Shown here piece after piece: positions 1-13,800 of a DNA stretch of 60,000 nt. Within the stretch, counting starts at the first letter, position 1; each line of letters starts with the position of its first letter. The stretch covers positions 7,145,264-7,205,263 of the forward strand of contig NC_092583.1 in the NCBI RefSeq assembly GCF_037975245.1. Direction: 5' to 3'. The notes under the pieces are model-generated. The model was not told the DNA's origin. It ran no database searches and saw nothing but the letters and a program-made list of their open reading frames with translations. Position numbers and translations under genes: made by a program. This DNA is from Apostichopus japonicus. Its lineage: Eukaryota > Echinodermata > Holothuroidea > Aspidochirotida > Stichopodidae.

Positions 1-1210
1 TTTGTTTACATTCCCACCCCAGCAAACCAAGCAATAACGCCAAACCCCGCTAATGGTACAATTATAAAACATTTCAAGGATGTCATGACGAACATTAAAA
101 TTCGACATCTTACGGAGGCAGTACAATCTAGAATTCAACTTTTTAACCAATATATCAATATGATCTCCCCATGCCAAGTGATCATTCAGCACTACCCCAA
201 GATACTTATATGACGTAACACGATCAATTACACTTCCTTTGACAACAACAGGGGGTGGAGGATTAGTATTGTGACGAAAATCAATAATCATTTCTTTGGT
301 CTTAGCAACATTTAATTGGAGGAAGTTAAGGTCACAGTAGTTCACAAAGGACTGAATTTGACGTAAATACGCTTCAAGCTGACTAAGCCAATCATGGCAG
401 TATCGTCAGCAAACTTGATGAGTGAGCAACCATGTTCTAATGACCTGGCATCGTACGTATAAAGTGTGAATAGGAACGGTGCTAGAACTGTTCCCTGGGG
501 TGCCCCTGTATTTGAAAGAATAACATCGGATAGACACGAATGGCTGAGTTTCACCAACTGAGTTCTGTTAGTTAAATAGTTTAAAATCCAGTGAATAAAA
601 CCACCGGGAACGTCCATATTCTTAAGTTTACTGACTAAAATATGTGGTTGGATAGTGTTGAAAGCAGACGAAAAGTCGAAAAATGTCACACGGGCAAAAT
701 GTCCTCGGCAAGAATGTTCTAAATGAGAATATAGTTTATGGAGGATCAAAAGAATGGCATCTTCACAACTTCGATCTGATTGGTATGCAAACTGGAAAGG
801 ATCTAAAAATGGAGTTACGAATGGTCTAAAGCGTTCTAAAAATATACGTTCACAAACTTTCATGGGCACAGCAGTGAGGGCAACAGGACGTAAGTCATTC
901 AAACATGATATTGCACTGGTCTTAGGTACTGGTATGATACATGATTGCTTCCATAAGTTAGGTATAACACGGGTTGTGAAAGATTGATTGAAAATATACG
1001 TTAAAATGTTCGAAAGTTGTATTGCACATTGTTTTAAGACCCGCGGGGAGAGCTTGTCTGGTCCGGCAGCTTTCGATGAGTGAAGTCTTGACAAATGACG
1101 ACGAACCTCATCTTCAGTAACCGTGATGTCACAGTCAGAATTTGCGAACTGCTGTTGAAAATCGTCGTGTTCAGCTGAAAAATCCTGTCGATCGAAACGA
1201 TTATAAAAGC
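1..1210 (-). mobile_element. Non-LTR retrotransposon reverse transcriptase, broken
   Basis: Minus-strand translation gives a recognisable RT core: SSKAAGPDKL near the N-terminal end, then a block with GAPQGTVLAPFLF, then the catalytic FADDT. The conserved FYNRF start of the RT region lies near 1200. Just after FADDT the frame shifts (about 385-395) and the reading resumes in another frame with the thumb-like LNFLQLNVAKTKEMIIDFR, a KYLGV motif and CWGG near position 1, where the window cuts the element. The pattern is that of jockey-superfamily elements (CR1/L2/Rex1-like). Sequence at 1210-1400 has a weak match to the linker that precedes RT (DTIT). No endonuclease was found. The frameshift means a dead copy. 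The family assignment within the jockey group is uncertain. Confidence 0.9.
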
Positions 1211-1875
1211 AAAAAATAGTAAGATTATGGCTGGAGGTCGCAGATATGATATGTACAGTCCTAAGATGTGCCGTATAGATGAAATTATTGTCATTAGTTT
1301 CGTAATCGTATCAGCAATTTGCTCTACGGTATCAGTTCTTCCAGACAATCGGGCGACCATGAATCCACAGCTTAGATGGATCTTCGCACTGATATACATG
1401 ACAATTATTATTTTTTTAACAATCAACAGGATATGCCAGACAACCGTTGAGGTACAAACCCTAGGAAAGTAATTTCGGGGAAGGGAGAAGCTTCTCTTCT
1501 CACCCCCCCCCCCGAAAGTGACGCTCTTCGACACAGGTACAGCGACAAACTCTCTTTGTATGGAGACCGTAAAAGATAAGCACTCAACTTAACACAGTCT
1601 CTCATACTGTTAACATACATAAACATATACCAAAGACGACACCGCCCCGATCATTGATCTGAGAGTGATTAATAAGGCTAAAGTTCACAAACAGTTTGGA
1701 TCTAAGATGTCATCAGATGTTCGAAATCGTGAAGGTGACATAGAGAAAAACTACCATTGGGAACCCTACCATCCCCACCCAAATGAAAAATGGCAAGTAG
1801 GCAATCCATGGATGATGGAGATACACATCTCATCCCAAATTTGGGTTTTAAATGAGTAACATGATGTCATCACTG

Positions 1876-2628
1876 CAAGCGCTTAGCCAGCATTCGTGGT
1901 GCGAGGTGGCCAAAGTTTTGTCCCCATTTGAAGGGTCAGAAAATTAAGGATAATTAACACTTTAATTTATGTGACTTTTCATGTCACTATATAGGCTCTA
2001 CCCTCTGTTACGATTTGAATGTTAGGGGGAGGGGTCTAAGTTTCCTCATTTTTGAGAAGTATCTTTCGTTTAGGGGGACTTTGTTTCAAAATGGTGCAAT
2101 ATGTTTCCATAATTGTATCTACATTTGTGTACTACAACTTTACATTTGCCAGTGTATACAATTTAATTCGTAGAAAGTTTGCGACAGGGGATGGAATGAG
2201 GCACATTCACCCATGCCCCCAGTGACAACGGCCCTGTGTACGTTAACGAAAATATTTAAACAATAGTACGTGTGGGTATGTGCACGCAGGTATCTCACAT
2301 CTCAATATTATATTGACCCAAATGGAGATATTTTGTTTCTATTAAAGACGACAATCAAGGAACTTTGATTAAAGTGTCAATAACTGAATCTTAGTTAATT
2401 CGTTCAGAGAAATCTCTCTCTTTATTAGTATTGCTAATGAGGACAACTTAGTGAGATGTAGATCACACCTTGCTATAAAGAAAAATAGCTTAACCAGTAT
2501 CATATGATATGGCTATTTATTTTTCTTGTGGCATTTTTTTATTTTTTATTGCCGTCCACTTTTCGTCCTCGAAAATTTCTTGGGGTTTTCCCTGCACCCC
2601 TCCCCCACCCCATCTGGCTACGCAACTG
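1876..2628. mobile_element. Probable decayed hAT-type non-autonomous element
   Basis: The left end starts CAAGCGCTTAGCCAG and the right end, read inverted, is CAGTTGCGTAGCCAG (11 of 15 identical). The flanks are CATCACTG at 1868-1875 and AATCACTG at 2629-2636, a 7-of-8 match, as expected for an old 8-bp hAT target-site duplication. There is no transposase ORF. It carries a GGGGAGGGGTCTAAG motif also seen in the clear hAT-type element at 59355. The call is weaker than for the other elements because both ends have diverged. Confidence 0.5.
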
Positions 2629-2636
2629 AATCACTG

Positions 2637-4526
2637 CGTGTACACATTTTTATAACAAGTTTGAATTATATGAGCAATCTTGTTTGGAGTTTACGGGGGG
2701 GGGGGGTCTGTTGAATATTGAGGTATGTTGATCTCAACACAAACATACTGTGACTGTCGACTGTCATATACACATCGGTGAATGTCATCAATGTATCGGA
2801 CTGAGATAATTCATCTTTGTTAAACACAGAATTGTATCACTAAAGAACAGGTTTACTGAGTTGGCTTGTAACTTTGTGTAATAGTTTTCTGTAGATGACT
2901 CAGTGTTGTGAGCAGACGCAGGAGACCACCTCACCTCTAATCGTCAGAAACAAAGTATTTATTAGCATGCCATTGCGTTTACAGCTACTTATATAGACCT
3001 AGTATACAGTCTGAATATGCCTCAGAATAAACCATTTGAAGTTTAAATAATTGTTTTTTCAAGGATCCCCCCTCCTCCCTTAATGATCCAAGATAAAACA
3101 CCTGCTTTATGAAATCCTTGATTCACATCTCTTCCTTACATAACAGTTCGTGCCCCTACCTAAATCATTCATTCTGTTCCCACAAAGGTACATACGTACG
3201 CAAGGGTTGTGATTTTCCTCAAAAAGGGTCATGAACGAATAGGTCTGCCAGAGCAAAAGCTATAATCAAGATCTTCATGAGAACCGTATGATCTCTGTAC
3301 TTAAATGAGTATTGAGAGGTCTGTTGTAATGTATTTTGAATATGTTGCCTCCACTTTATCCAGAGATACATTTGGTATTGGCATAGTCCCCCTCCCATTA
3401 CCCTAAACTTACAGGTAATAACAACTATATATGCATAATCAATGATTACTGAGATTGTATCTGTATTGCCAATGAAATAAAGTGAATATTTACATTTTTT
3501 TGAAAGCCAGATAGTTCATCAGCTCTCAGCTTTTTTTGAAGTTTTGTATACTTCTATACATACATGATAAAGATACTATGAAGAAAACAGAAACACTTTC
3601 AGCTCAATTACCATAATGACATTCATTATGTTAATGACAGATGCATCCACAACTTACTATGATCAAATTTAACGAATTCATATCTTTCCTAAAAAAAAAA
3701 AGGCTTTGAGGATGTGGTTTGACCAGGGGAAGCAGTAATTATCTAAGAATTGATTAAGCCACCCGAATATACCTTTATCAGTAGCCTATCTTGATGGCAA
3801 TTACTGAAAATCATCTTTAAGTAATAGGTTGATGTAGTTGGGTCACTGGGGCACATGCCCCCAACTATTTTCCAATATAGCAAATGTGCACTACTGGCAA
3901 ATAAAATGTACCCCTTTGATGAAGAACTGTCTTTTGGATATCTTTGTTAATTTTAAAATTTTATTTTAATTATTCACGTGCACCATAATAGTATTGATAG
4001 CATACTAACACATCATATATATTTAAGTGATATGGCCGCTGTGTATCGGTTTTTAGCATAACGAGTGGTATTTGTGGAATGAGAAAGTGCTACTTTGAAG
4101 TTGTGTCCCAAACTTTTTGGAAGCTTCCTACCCCTCTTGCTCACAATAGGGAAGCTATACATCCATATTATCAGGTTTGGGCCACATACACGCAAACACA
4201 CATGCTGAAATGTCTGTATATGTTACTGTAATTGTTTGCCTATTAAAGGCAAGTATACCAACATGGACTTAGTCACATAGAGTATATACATACATAACAT
4301 TATTTGACAAGGGAAGAGAATATTTCATGTAACTCCTACAGGTGTAATTACACTTATAGTCCTGTGTTTATAAGCTCCAACTGTAAAAAATAGTTTGTAC
4401 AAAATGTCTCACCGACTTCCTCACCACCTCTCAAGTGAACATATTCCTGGGTACAGCACCACAGGTGATATGATGTTCGTATTCATCATTATTTGGTTAC
4501 AATAAACCACATTATGAATTCAGTCA
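2637..4526. other. Non-coding stretch downstream of the minus-strand gene
   Basis: I see no exon, no conserved ORF and no RNA gene here. It would contain the 3' UTR of the minus-strand death-fold gene (stop at 4527). The first plausible minus-strand AATAAA is at 3960-3965. There are several homopolymer G or C runs, such as the G run near 2695. Confidence 0.4.
3960..3965 (-). promoter_or_regulatory. Candidate polyadenylation signal of the death-fold gene
   Basis: AATAAA on the minus strand about 560 bp beyond the stop codon at 4527. It is the nearest canonical hexamer I noticed. The motif is common in AT-rich DNA, so this is only a candidate. Confidence 0.25.
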
Positions 4527-4828
4527 TTATTCTGGGCACATTGTTGCTTGGACTACAGGATTTTTACTTCTGAATTCTCTGACAAGTTTTGCACATTCTT
4601 CATTTCCTTGTTCTGTTAGGGCATTTTCCAATTTTGTGATGTTTGTGGGAGATATCAGTGAATTCTTTGTCAGCTTCTCTAACAAAAGAGTTTCCGGTGT
4701 TTTGTGCTTCTTGATATCAGTAATTCCTTCATCAGGAAGTTGGAAAATATTTGCCAGCAGGGTAGATTGGTCTACATCAAGATGTTCTGATAAGTTCTGC
4801 TTTAGCTGATCAAAAGATTTGATGATGG
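4527..4828 (-). CDS. Terminal exon: DED-D and stop
   Basis: Acceptor CCTCACAG, then 302 nt ending in TAA at 4527-4529. The roughly 100 residues show the DED helix pattern: LSEHLDV, then KKHKTPETLLLEKL, then SPTNITKLENALTEQGNEEC and LVREF. This is the closing death-fold domain of module 2, positioned like DED-C (9993-10309) in module 1. Confidence 0.85.
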
Positions 4829-7800
4829 CTGTGAGGTTGAAAGAAAAGGAAATTGGAAATACGTTAAATACATTACTCTACATACAGTAAATTCAACAGA
4901 ACCTGTTTCATGCAAATAATATTCAGAATTGTGAGACAACAGTGATGTGTTTCTTACACACACTGGAGTTTTCAATGATAATAAACATAAAATCTGATTT
5001 AACTCCAGAATGTGTAATTTCAAACAGGTGGTTGAATTTCATTACATTTTATTTTTCACTGCAGTGAGAAATTCAATACAGTATATATTATATATTGCTA
5101 TGGTGTCAAAACTGATGTTTCCTTAATATCAAATATTGCAAATAGCTGATAGTTAGTCCCCCAGTTGGCATGGCAATTGCAGCCAGACTCCTCTGTGCAA
5201 AGTAGGATAAGGTGCACACATCTGATGTGTAAGGAATTGCAGGCAGTATGTTAAATGTTGATGTATGAAAAGTAAGATTACATGTACACATCTCATATGA
5301 AAGGACTGTAAAGCATCAAACATCAACACTTTATATATACAGGCCTACATTAATTACCATGCTATTAAATTTTAATCATGTAATTAATTACTCACATTCA
5401 GGAAGGATGAGCTGGAATGGAGATGTGATTTGGTCAATATGTAGTAATTTGTCAATCTGTGAAGAGTAAATGAAGAGGAAAGCTTGATGTTTCTCTTAGA
5501 AAATTAGTTTGTGAATATCTCATCTCTATCACATGACAGTGTGTATCAAAATGTGGTTTAAGTGATAATGTTAAGATATGCTAATTAGTAATTACTATTT
5601 AAGATATTTTGTATGTATTACATTTGTGACATGAAGACAGCTTGTCATAGAGATATTTGCTTTGTTGAAAACTGTAACATATTTCAAACTTGTCTTATGG
5701 AAGACAGTTCAATAATTTAGGCAAACAAAAAAATGACTTCATTAGAGAATGTAAAAATGGTAAACAAATAAAGAAAAGGTAAGTATAAAAGGAGTCTCAG
5801 TAGCTTAGATAAATCTAAAGTGAAATATTAAACTCCTTGTATTCAATTTTTTCTTTGTGTTAATTTAAACCAAAAATCAAGTCACCTGCAACTGAATATT
5901 AAGCTGGAATAGATTCTTCACAGACATTCCATATCTCGCTTCTATTTCCAGATTGACAGTTTCTTTGAGCCCTTTATTCTGAAGACAGAATTCTACCTTG
6001 TGTCTGTTCTTTAACCATAGGGTTTCCATAGCAACATCCTTGAAGAGAGAAAAATCAAGTGATGATTATTAATTTATCAAACTTTTGAGCATTTAACATG
6101 GTGGTCAAGTTGTTAGGGCACCAGGCTTGCAATTTAAAGAATGCACCTCCCAGTACTGGTCGACTGGATCGTTATGATCTGACCTTGGGCAAGGGAATTA
6201 ACCTCAACTGCCTGTCTTCATCCAGGTGTAAACATTGGAAAATGCAAAGTAATTTGTAAATATAGCTGTGTGCTTTACTTTGACAGCACTCATGTCTTCC
6301 AGTGGACACATATATGGTAAGCTGAAGTAATCTATGACCAACTAATGGAATTATGCATATTGATATTTATGGGTGTTGTAAAGCCATTTGAGAAGGCGTT
6401 GGCATTCAGGCAAGACTGTAAACTATCAACTTCATATTCTTTTCAGCTCTTATAAGCTTTGAACAGAATGATTATTGGTATAAGCAACAAAATGAAACTA
6501 AATAAATAAGAGACCCTAACAGTAACACACATTACGAAGTACTTATTTAGTCAATACATGGAGAGTCAATGATGAAGGAATGTAGGAATGTAGGACTAGT
6601 CCAGAATGAAATCAATTGTAGAGACAACTGCAGCTGGGACCATCTGAACCCTTTTTATTAATTGAATATCATAGGAATGGCAGCAGGAGACAACTTTAAA
6701 ATAAGATGTTTATTTAAATAACAACATATGCTTACACCATATACATACCACTCAATAGATGCATATAACTTTTCTTCCAACAAATGCAAATTACCCGTGG
6801 AACAGGAATTAGCTACATTCTTTACATGTTGCCAACAAATAAATAAGAATATGTAACAATTATTACTAACCACTTTTCTAGGATGTGGGTTACACTGTGA
6901 GGAACTGGAGTTAGTGCTAACATGTAAAGTTGAAGTCATAGATTTGAGTTGAACAGACACAGGATCATGAATTATGGTTCCCTTTTGCTGGTAGACTTCT
7001 TCATTGATAAGACTCTATTAATATAAAATATGAAACAATTACTGTTATATTATTATTTTTTGCAAATTTTAAAATTAACAACAATGCACACACTGCTTAG
7101 TTGTCCTATGTATAACCAGGAAGCAATAACTACTCCCCGGTGTGACCCTCTTTTGGGTGGCCATTGTTTTATAAATAAATGGAGATGTTATAAATATCTA
7201 ATAAAATGCAGTGTCTGATAGGATGCATAATCAAAGACCATGAATAGTCTGACAGCCTATGTTCTGAAATATAAATCTTTGTATAATCTTGGACACCTGG
7301 ACAAGGTGTGTTTACAAATGTGTCTGTAATTACAAGTGACTTGTTGTCAATGACCACCCGCAATAAGTTATGAACATTCAATTTTGTTCTAGGACATCGG
7401 ATCAGTGTGTTTTGACCACTGCAAAATTATAATTTTCACCAATTAATGACCATAGAAAGCCTTAACCAGCTTATCTCACTTGACCCGTCCCTTAACGTTT
7501 TCATCACTATTTGACTGCGGAGATGTTTGAGCCCTGTATGGCATCAAGCTTGAACTTTTTCATTTCCATCGCTAAATAGCTTTGGTTAACAATGAATCAA
7601 CTCTGTACAATTCTGTGTATGAACCATGTGTCATTCAGAAAGGCAGACAACTGAAATCTATGAGATAATTAAAAATACCACTTCAGCTGATAAAATATGC
7701 TACTTACTTCATGTTCTAGTGTGTCATCGTTATGAAACCAAAGATGGATTGCCAATTGATCCCCTGAATCAGAGACTCTGTTTACAATCGGTAAAATACA

Positions 7801-10800
7801 AACACGCTTCCTCATCTTAGGTATGAAAGGGACATGAAGACCAATGAGACAGGGTTGCTCAGCTTTAACTGCAAGGTGCTGACTATTCATAGAGCAGCTG
7901 AGGTGTTTCCTTTCTAAGCTCCATTTGATAGCATTATCTGAAGGAAATTTTGAAACATTTTGCTTGTAAGTTTTTATAACATGATGTAAGGTAGAACACC
8001 AATCATAATCGATACCATAGATGACTTTAAAGGGACAGTCTGGTGGTAGAAAATGCAGCACTGCATACATAGAACATCAAAATAGTACGATATCATGTTT
8101 CTAACTCTATATATGTATGGATGCAAGGTCACTAGATAAAACCCTTTAGCTTAACATAGCTTCAAGGGTATTATTTCCCTTTGGAAATGTTGCTTATTTT
8201 ATTTTGAAATGGTTGCTCTCAAGGTACAACTAAATGTTTCTTGAAATGGAGATGATTTGTCTGGACATAACCACCTTCTTGAGATATTGACTTTTACATT
8301 ACACAGAGTCAGAAGGCTTAGTGAATTTCTTCCAAATATTGTGTGTGTGTACTCAGGTGGTTTCACATATCAAGTGTGACTCTAAATAGTACATGTAAAG
8401 TTCACACAACCTTTCTTGAATCATTCTGCTTACAATGTTTCAGACTTTGACCTCTACAGAAAAAGCAGTTTTTTTATTCATTTAACATGGAACCACACAC
8501 CCAGTGTCAAATAACACCATTATGCACTTTGAAGCATATCATGCTTACAAGTAAAGAGGTGGTACACACAAGCTCATAAACATATTTCTGTGATAAAGAA
8601 ATATTATTGACTATATATAACGCTCACCGGAGTAGAAAAACACACGGCAAAAGAAAACAACAGACCTGTTTGTAAGACACCAGAGTACACATCAAGACCC
8701 ATCTGGTTAGTTGTAGTAAAAGCACAGTGTGGTATAATCAATGTGACAGGCTTGTGTAAAGTAAGGCTTTCTGGACCAAATTTCACAAAGGGTGTCAACC
8801 TGAGACTCTTGTTTGAGGAAGGTCCTTTAATGGCAGGTTCAGTAGAAACCCACAGACTAACAATCCTTCCAGTGTGTAGTGCCCCAGCTGGTACAAGGAG
8901 ATTAACACCTGCGATAACCAACTCTCCTCCATGCTGATCAAAGTATTGTTCTTTATACAGATTTGACCCTGGGAACAAAGGAAGTCTCTCTGGAGGAGAA
9001 AGGCAATTTATTTCACGTGAAAGGAAAATATTTTGCCACTATCATTAAACATCTGTTAATTAAATATACTGTTTCAATTCACATCATGAAAAGAGCCCCT
9101 TTAACACAAATCTGCTTTAATCTTTTGGCTATTTGTAGATATTACAATAATAAAAGGTGGAACAGTGAACATAAGTCATGTTTGATGTAAGTAATGGAAA
9201 TAGATGTAGAAGAGAATTATACATTAACAGTGAGTAACAAGAATTAGGTTATTTACAGCATCTAGATTACATTTCTATTTTGGAGCTAATTTGTGAATAA
9301 TATTCCTTAAAATATAAATAAAAAAATATTTTTTCTTCCATGAACACTGAAGCAGCAAAGGGAATGAAATGTGGTCCTAGATTGATTTAAGTTACTAAAA
9401 TCAGGAAGACATAAATAATAAATACCCATGTAGCTGACTATATGGGTACTTTACCATGGTCTTCCTTAGCAAGCAGCAATAGCCGTCTCCCCAAGTCCAG
9501 TTTTCCATGAGACAATTTCAAGGCACTTTGGACATCCAGTTTCTTGTATCCCTCTTCTATTAAAATATTGAAATTGACTGACAATTGTGGTTCCCTCTTT
9601 GAAATGACTACCGGTTTCACTGGAACTTTTTCCTGAAACAATAATGTTGAAATAGTACAAATTGTTTATAAATTTCACATTTTTTATAACTCTTTATGAA
9701 GATATAAAACTATTTACTGCGTTTGATTTGGCTAAGTAAATTTCTACACAGACTTCCTGTACATTTGATATATATAAACGTAACTTTAGGTATAAGCAGA
9801 AACTGTCACAATTAGTGAAAGGATAAATTTTCAGACAGACTTGCATGATAGCAAAAAGAAATACTTTTCATATCAAAAAGTACAGTCTGTACTAGGCCTT
9901 CTATTCTTCTAAGATCTTGATTTTATTCAAAGTGACTTTTGTTTTGCTTCACGCTGATCATGTTAATTAACAAATTTTTACTAAGCACAAACCATTTTCT
10001 TATAATCTTTCTCTCTTTCGTTTTCCTTTCCATTCTTCTCCTGTGACGTATCAATGTATTCCAGCACCAGTCTTGCCAGCTTATTATAGTGAATGGCTTT
10101 CAATCCTTCATATAGTCCGATCATTCTGTCTGGCATGATGAGCTCTCTTTCATCCAATATTTTCATCAGCGTCTTTCCAGATTCTGCTGCTTCCTGAATT
10201 GTTTCATTTTCTGCTGGCTTGAGCCCAAAAACCATACCCAGCTGTTTACAATGTTGTTTATTCAGAAGCTTTGCAATGTCTCCTTTCAACTTTTCATACT
10301 TGTCTAAGTCTGAAAGTGAGGACAACAACATCCACATTATATTCAAAGGAGAGAAAAGACTAGATTCGCATGTGTAACTAAGAGTGAATGAATCACAGGC
10401 TAATTGTGTGCCAGGTTTCAACAATGAGCAATGTTCACAACTAACATGCACAAGTAAGTACACAACTGGCCCACAAGAAGCATGCAACCTCTGCATGGAG
10501 AATGTTGGTGCGTGCACACAATAAATTGGTGAAGTATACTGTGCAAAGCTTTCCTGCAATTTTTCAACTATTAGCCCTCGTTTTGTACATAAATTCTAGT
10601 CTTGTATACAGTTTCACTTTCAAAAGTTGCTTTGAGCTACAAAAGTAATTGTTGATTAAATGTTTCCCAATAAACTTATCTTTTATAAGTGACACTTTGG
10701 TGTGTCTACTTCTAAAACCAAATGCTATTACATTAACTTTTACTTAGACACTCACCTGGGTCTATGTTCTCTATGTGTGCTTACTTTTTCATTTCCACTA

Positions 10801-13800
10801 ATACACAATAACTGGTGTATGTCTAGGATAAGGAGCATTCATTTTTTGTTCCAACATCACTTAGAAACAGGTCAGGGTGGATTTTAAAACTAAGTACAAC
10901 CATTTGTTCAAATTCCACTTAAAAACTCACCTGGATATTGTTCTCTAAAAAGAATTTCCTGGCTTTCTGGAGATAAGAGAATGTTTTTCACCTGAAGAAA
11001 AAAAACCCAAAAATATATGACCAATGAAACTTTACATGTATGAATGTTTAACATACAATATATTAGTGTTCACTTTCTATCACACCCCTGTGACTGAATA
11101 GGTTTAAAGTAGAAATATAATGTAGAAAAATTGGGCAAAGTTAGACATGGAACAACACATAATAAATGTGTACAATCCCAAGGAAAGGAATCTTGATGAC
11201 AACATACCTATCATTTATGGAGTACTTAATTTGTACCTAAGATACCCACAAAACAAAGTTTCCAAAAGCTGTTGGCCTGTGCGTTGAATAAAACACAGGT
11301 GATATGTACATTTTTTCAGCATTTCACTGCATTTTGAGTTACTCATTAATTACAGAATAACAGCCTACTACTATAAAATTCAATTGTCATCCACTATGAA
11401 TATTACAAAGAAAAGGATCCATGAGAGAACATTTAGTATGTATTTTAGATCCTCCTGCAAGCAGGAACTCGCGCAGAAACCATCACTGACTTATAAAAGC
11501 CGCAAGCTGACCGAAGTCAGTCTCTTAGATTCATATTTTATTGTCCATGATTATGAATTGTCAACAACCCTGTAACTGGATGACATACATTAATCTTGGA
11601 GTGACTCAAACTCAGGACCTTATGATTGAAAGGCACCGGCGTTAACCACTGAGCTAACACTCCTAATATGCCAACAAATAATTATAATTCAGTCGCAACA
11701 CTGACATTATTCAGTGAGCCTGAAAACAGTTGCAAGACTTCCAGCAGACAGGACATTACTAAGCAAAGAAATGATCAGAAGAGAGAAGACGCTGCTGTAT
11801 ATTATGTAATATGAGAACCAAAACAGCTGGAACACAATCAGCAGACATAGCTCACCTTTGATTGGAGGATAAAGGCTGTCTGGTTCTTCTCATGTTGTGA
11901 TACTTTTAACTTCACATCAACCATGTCAGTGTCTCCATCGTTGTTTCTTTTAAGTCTGAACTGATGAGAGACTCTACTGGCAGCACAAAGGTGATCAATG
12001 TCTACATGCTAATGGATAAAAATATTGAAGATAAATTATACTGATGATGAGAATGCTTGATATGTATTCAAAGAAACAATTCCACACATATATAGAAACG
12101 AATTAAGGAAAACCTGGTAATTGTATTAAAGAATTCCATAACAATATTTAGGTTAACTTTGTCCCATGGGGTAGAAACCCTACAGAAATAAAGTCGAGCC
12201 ATAGATGGTCCTGTGATTGTAGATATATACTGGCATATATCAATCCTTCTCTTTTTGATGAGTGCTCAGTTTCATTACTAGGAGGGCATGTAATTGTCTC
12301 ACTGATTCCTGCTCACAGGACAGCTACCTAATCAACAACCCATTCCCGCAACTGCAAATCTGCCACATCACCTGAACAATAACTAAAACTACAAAAGGAG
12401 GTGAATTAAAGACATCCCAATTAATCATCACCAAAGTGCAGCCATGGTGAGTGAAGCTTTTTTTTTTTCAAACCATACGAAAGAATATAGGACCAAACTT
12501 TACTTCCTAATTCATGAACTGAAAATACCATCCCTTACAAGATTCTGCTTAACAACACTGCCCACCAGACGTTTGCATAGATTTTGGTCACTGTTGGGTA
12601 TTTTTAACCACATTCTAACCACTACAACATTTTGATCCACTTCAGGTAACCAATCCTTAACTACATGTCTTACATGTAATGTTAGAAGACAAATTTGAAC
12701 AGCATTGGTGATTACAAACCTTTCTTGATTCTTCCTTCATCAGATGGTAACTATCACCGGGCGATGACATCATCAGATCAATGTAAGAGGCATAATCTCT
12801 GCCGTCATTCAATGTCCGGGTAACTTGAAATGTTGTATAGTTTCCTAGACTCAGTTTGGACTGGTGGTCCTCTAACAACAACTAAAACATAAGAACGTGG
12901 ATACGTAATTGAAAAACAAAGCAGAGTCAATTATGCAATTTGTGCAGCTTCACTATTCTACATTAATACTGCTATAGCAAGTAACAGCAGCTTCTGTTCC
13001 CTAAAATGAATAAAATTACCAATAAATGTTGCTTGTTTCTATCAGATCCTCTAAATCATTGTTGCAAATTAAGTGTAAATGTCTGGTATTTCATATGTAA
13101 CAGTGTTTTCGTTTTGTTAAACTATGATGAATCAATAAATATGTCACACAAATGTACCCTTATCCAATCACTTCATAATTTGCCAGTAATACATGATAAC
13201 ATTTTGTTATGCAAATCATGAAAGAAAGCAAGATTCCCTGTATCCGACCTACAGATCACAGTACAAAGTAGAATTCACCTCAAACTGCTACACCTATCAC
13301 CATGGTAACAGGAGATTATCCTCACCTTGTACTCTTCATCACTGTCCTTACAGAAACAAACAGTTATTAAAACATCATCTTGGGCATCCAGTATCCCGTC
13401 AATAAATGGAACAATACGGAATATATGCTTCTGTTCTGTTTCTTGGCTGACTAAATTAACAAAGACGTAGCTCAGGATGTTAATATCAAGACTGATCTTC
13501 TCCGGTTCTAGCTTCCAATCAACAGATTTCTCTTCAGTCCAAGTGATTTCACCTATAATAAGTAATATTATATAAATATTTAACTTGGTCATCTTAAATA
13601 CAGTAAATATGAAGAGCTTATTAAATTAGATATATTTTACCGTACTGATTCTCAGAATTTAACTCAATTTACTTCTCCTTACATCAAATGCATTTGAAAG
13701 TGTTCTTTGGTCACCATCTTTACCTTCTTGTAAATTTTCTTCATCTTTCAGACCAGTGAAGATAATAACACCATGTCGATCTGGCTCAGGGATAATAGCC

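Noticed and set aside
1034-1534. 166-aa minus ORF and 81-aa plus ORF (1227-1472)
   Set aside because: Out of frame with the reverse transcriptase, and no conserved motif.
7669-8070. Using the whole 133-aa ORF as an exon
   Set aside because: The last 13 residues (after EHE) lie past a consensus GTAAGT donor and the first few before the acceptor. Only 7708-8060 fits the phases.
8604-8665. FIIND/PIDD-like autoproteolysis site suggested by CFSTP after ZU5-2
   Set aside because: These codons lie beyond the donor that keeps the UPA-2 frame. In the spliced product the junction reads LQT-VLHF-LPP and has no His-Phe-Ser.
11598-11663. Functional tRNA gene on the minus strand
   Set aside because: Acceptor stem and A/B boxes are present but the D arm does not pair and the anticodon loop is irregular.
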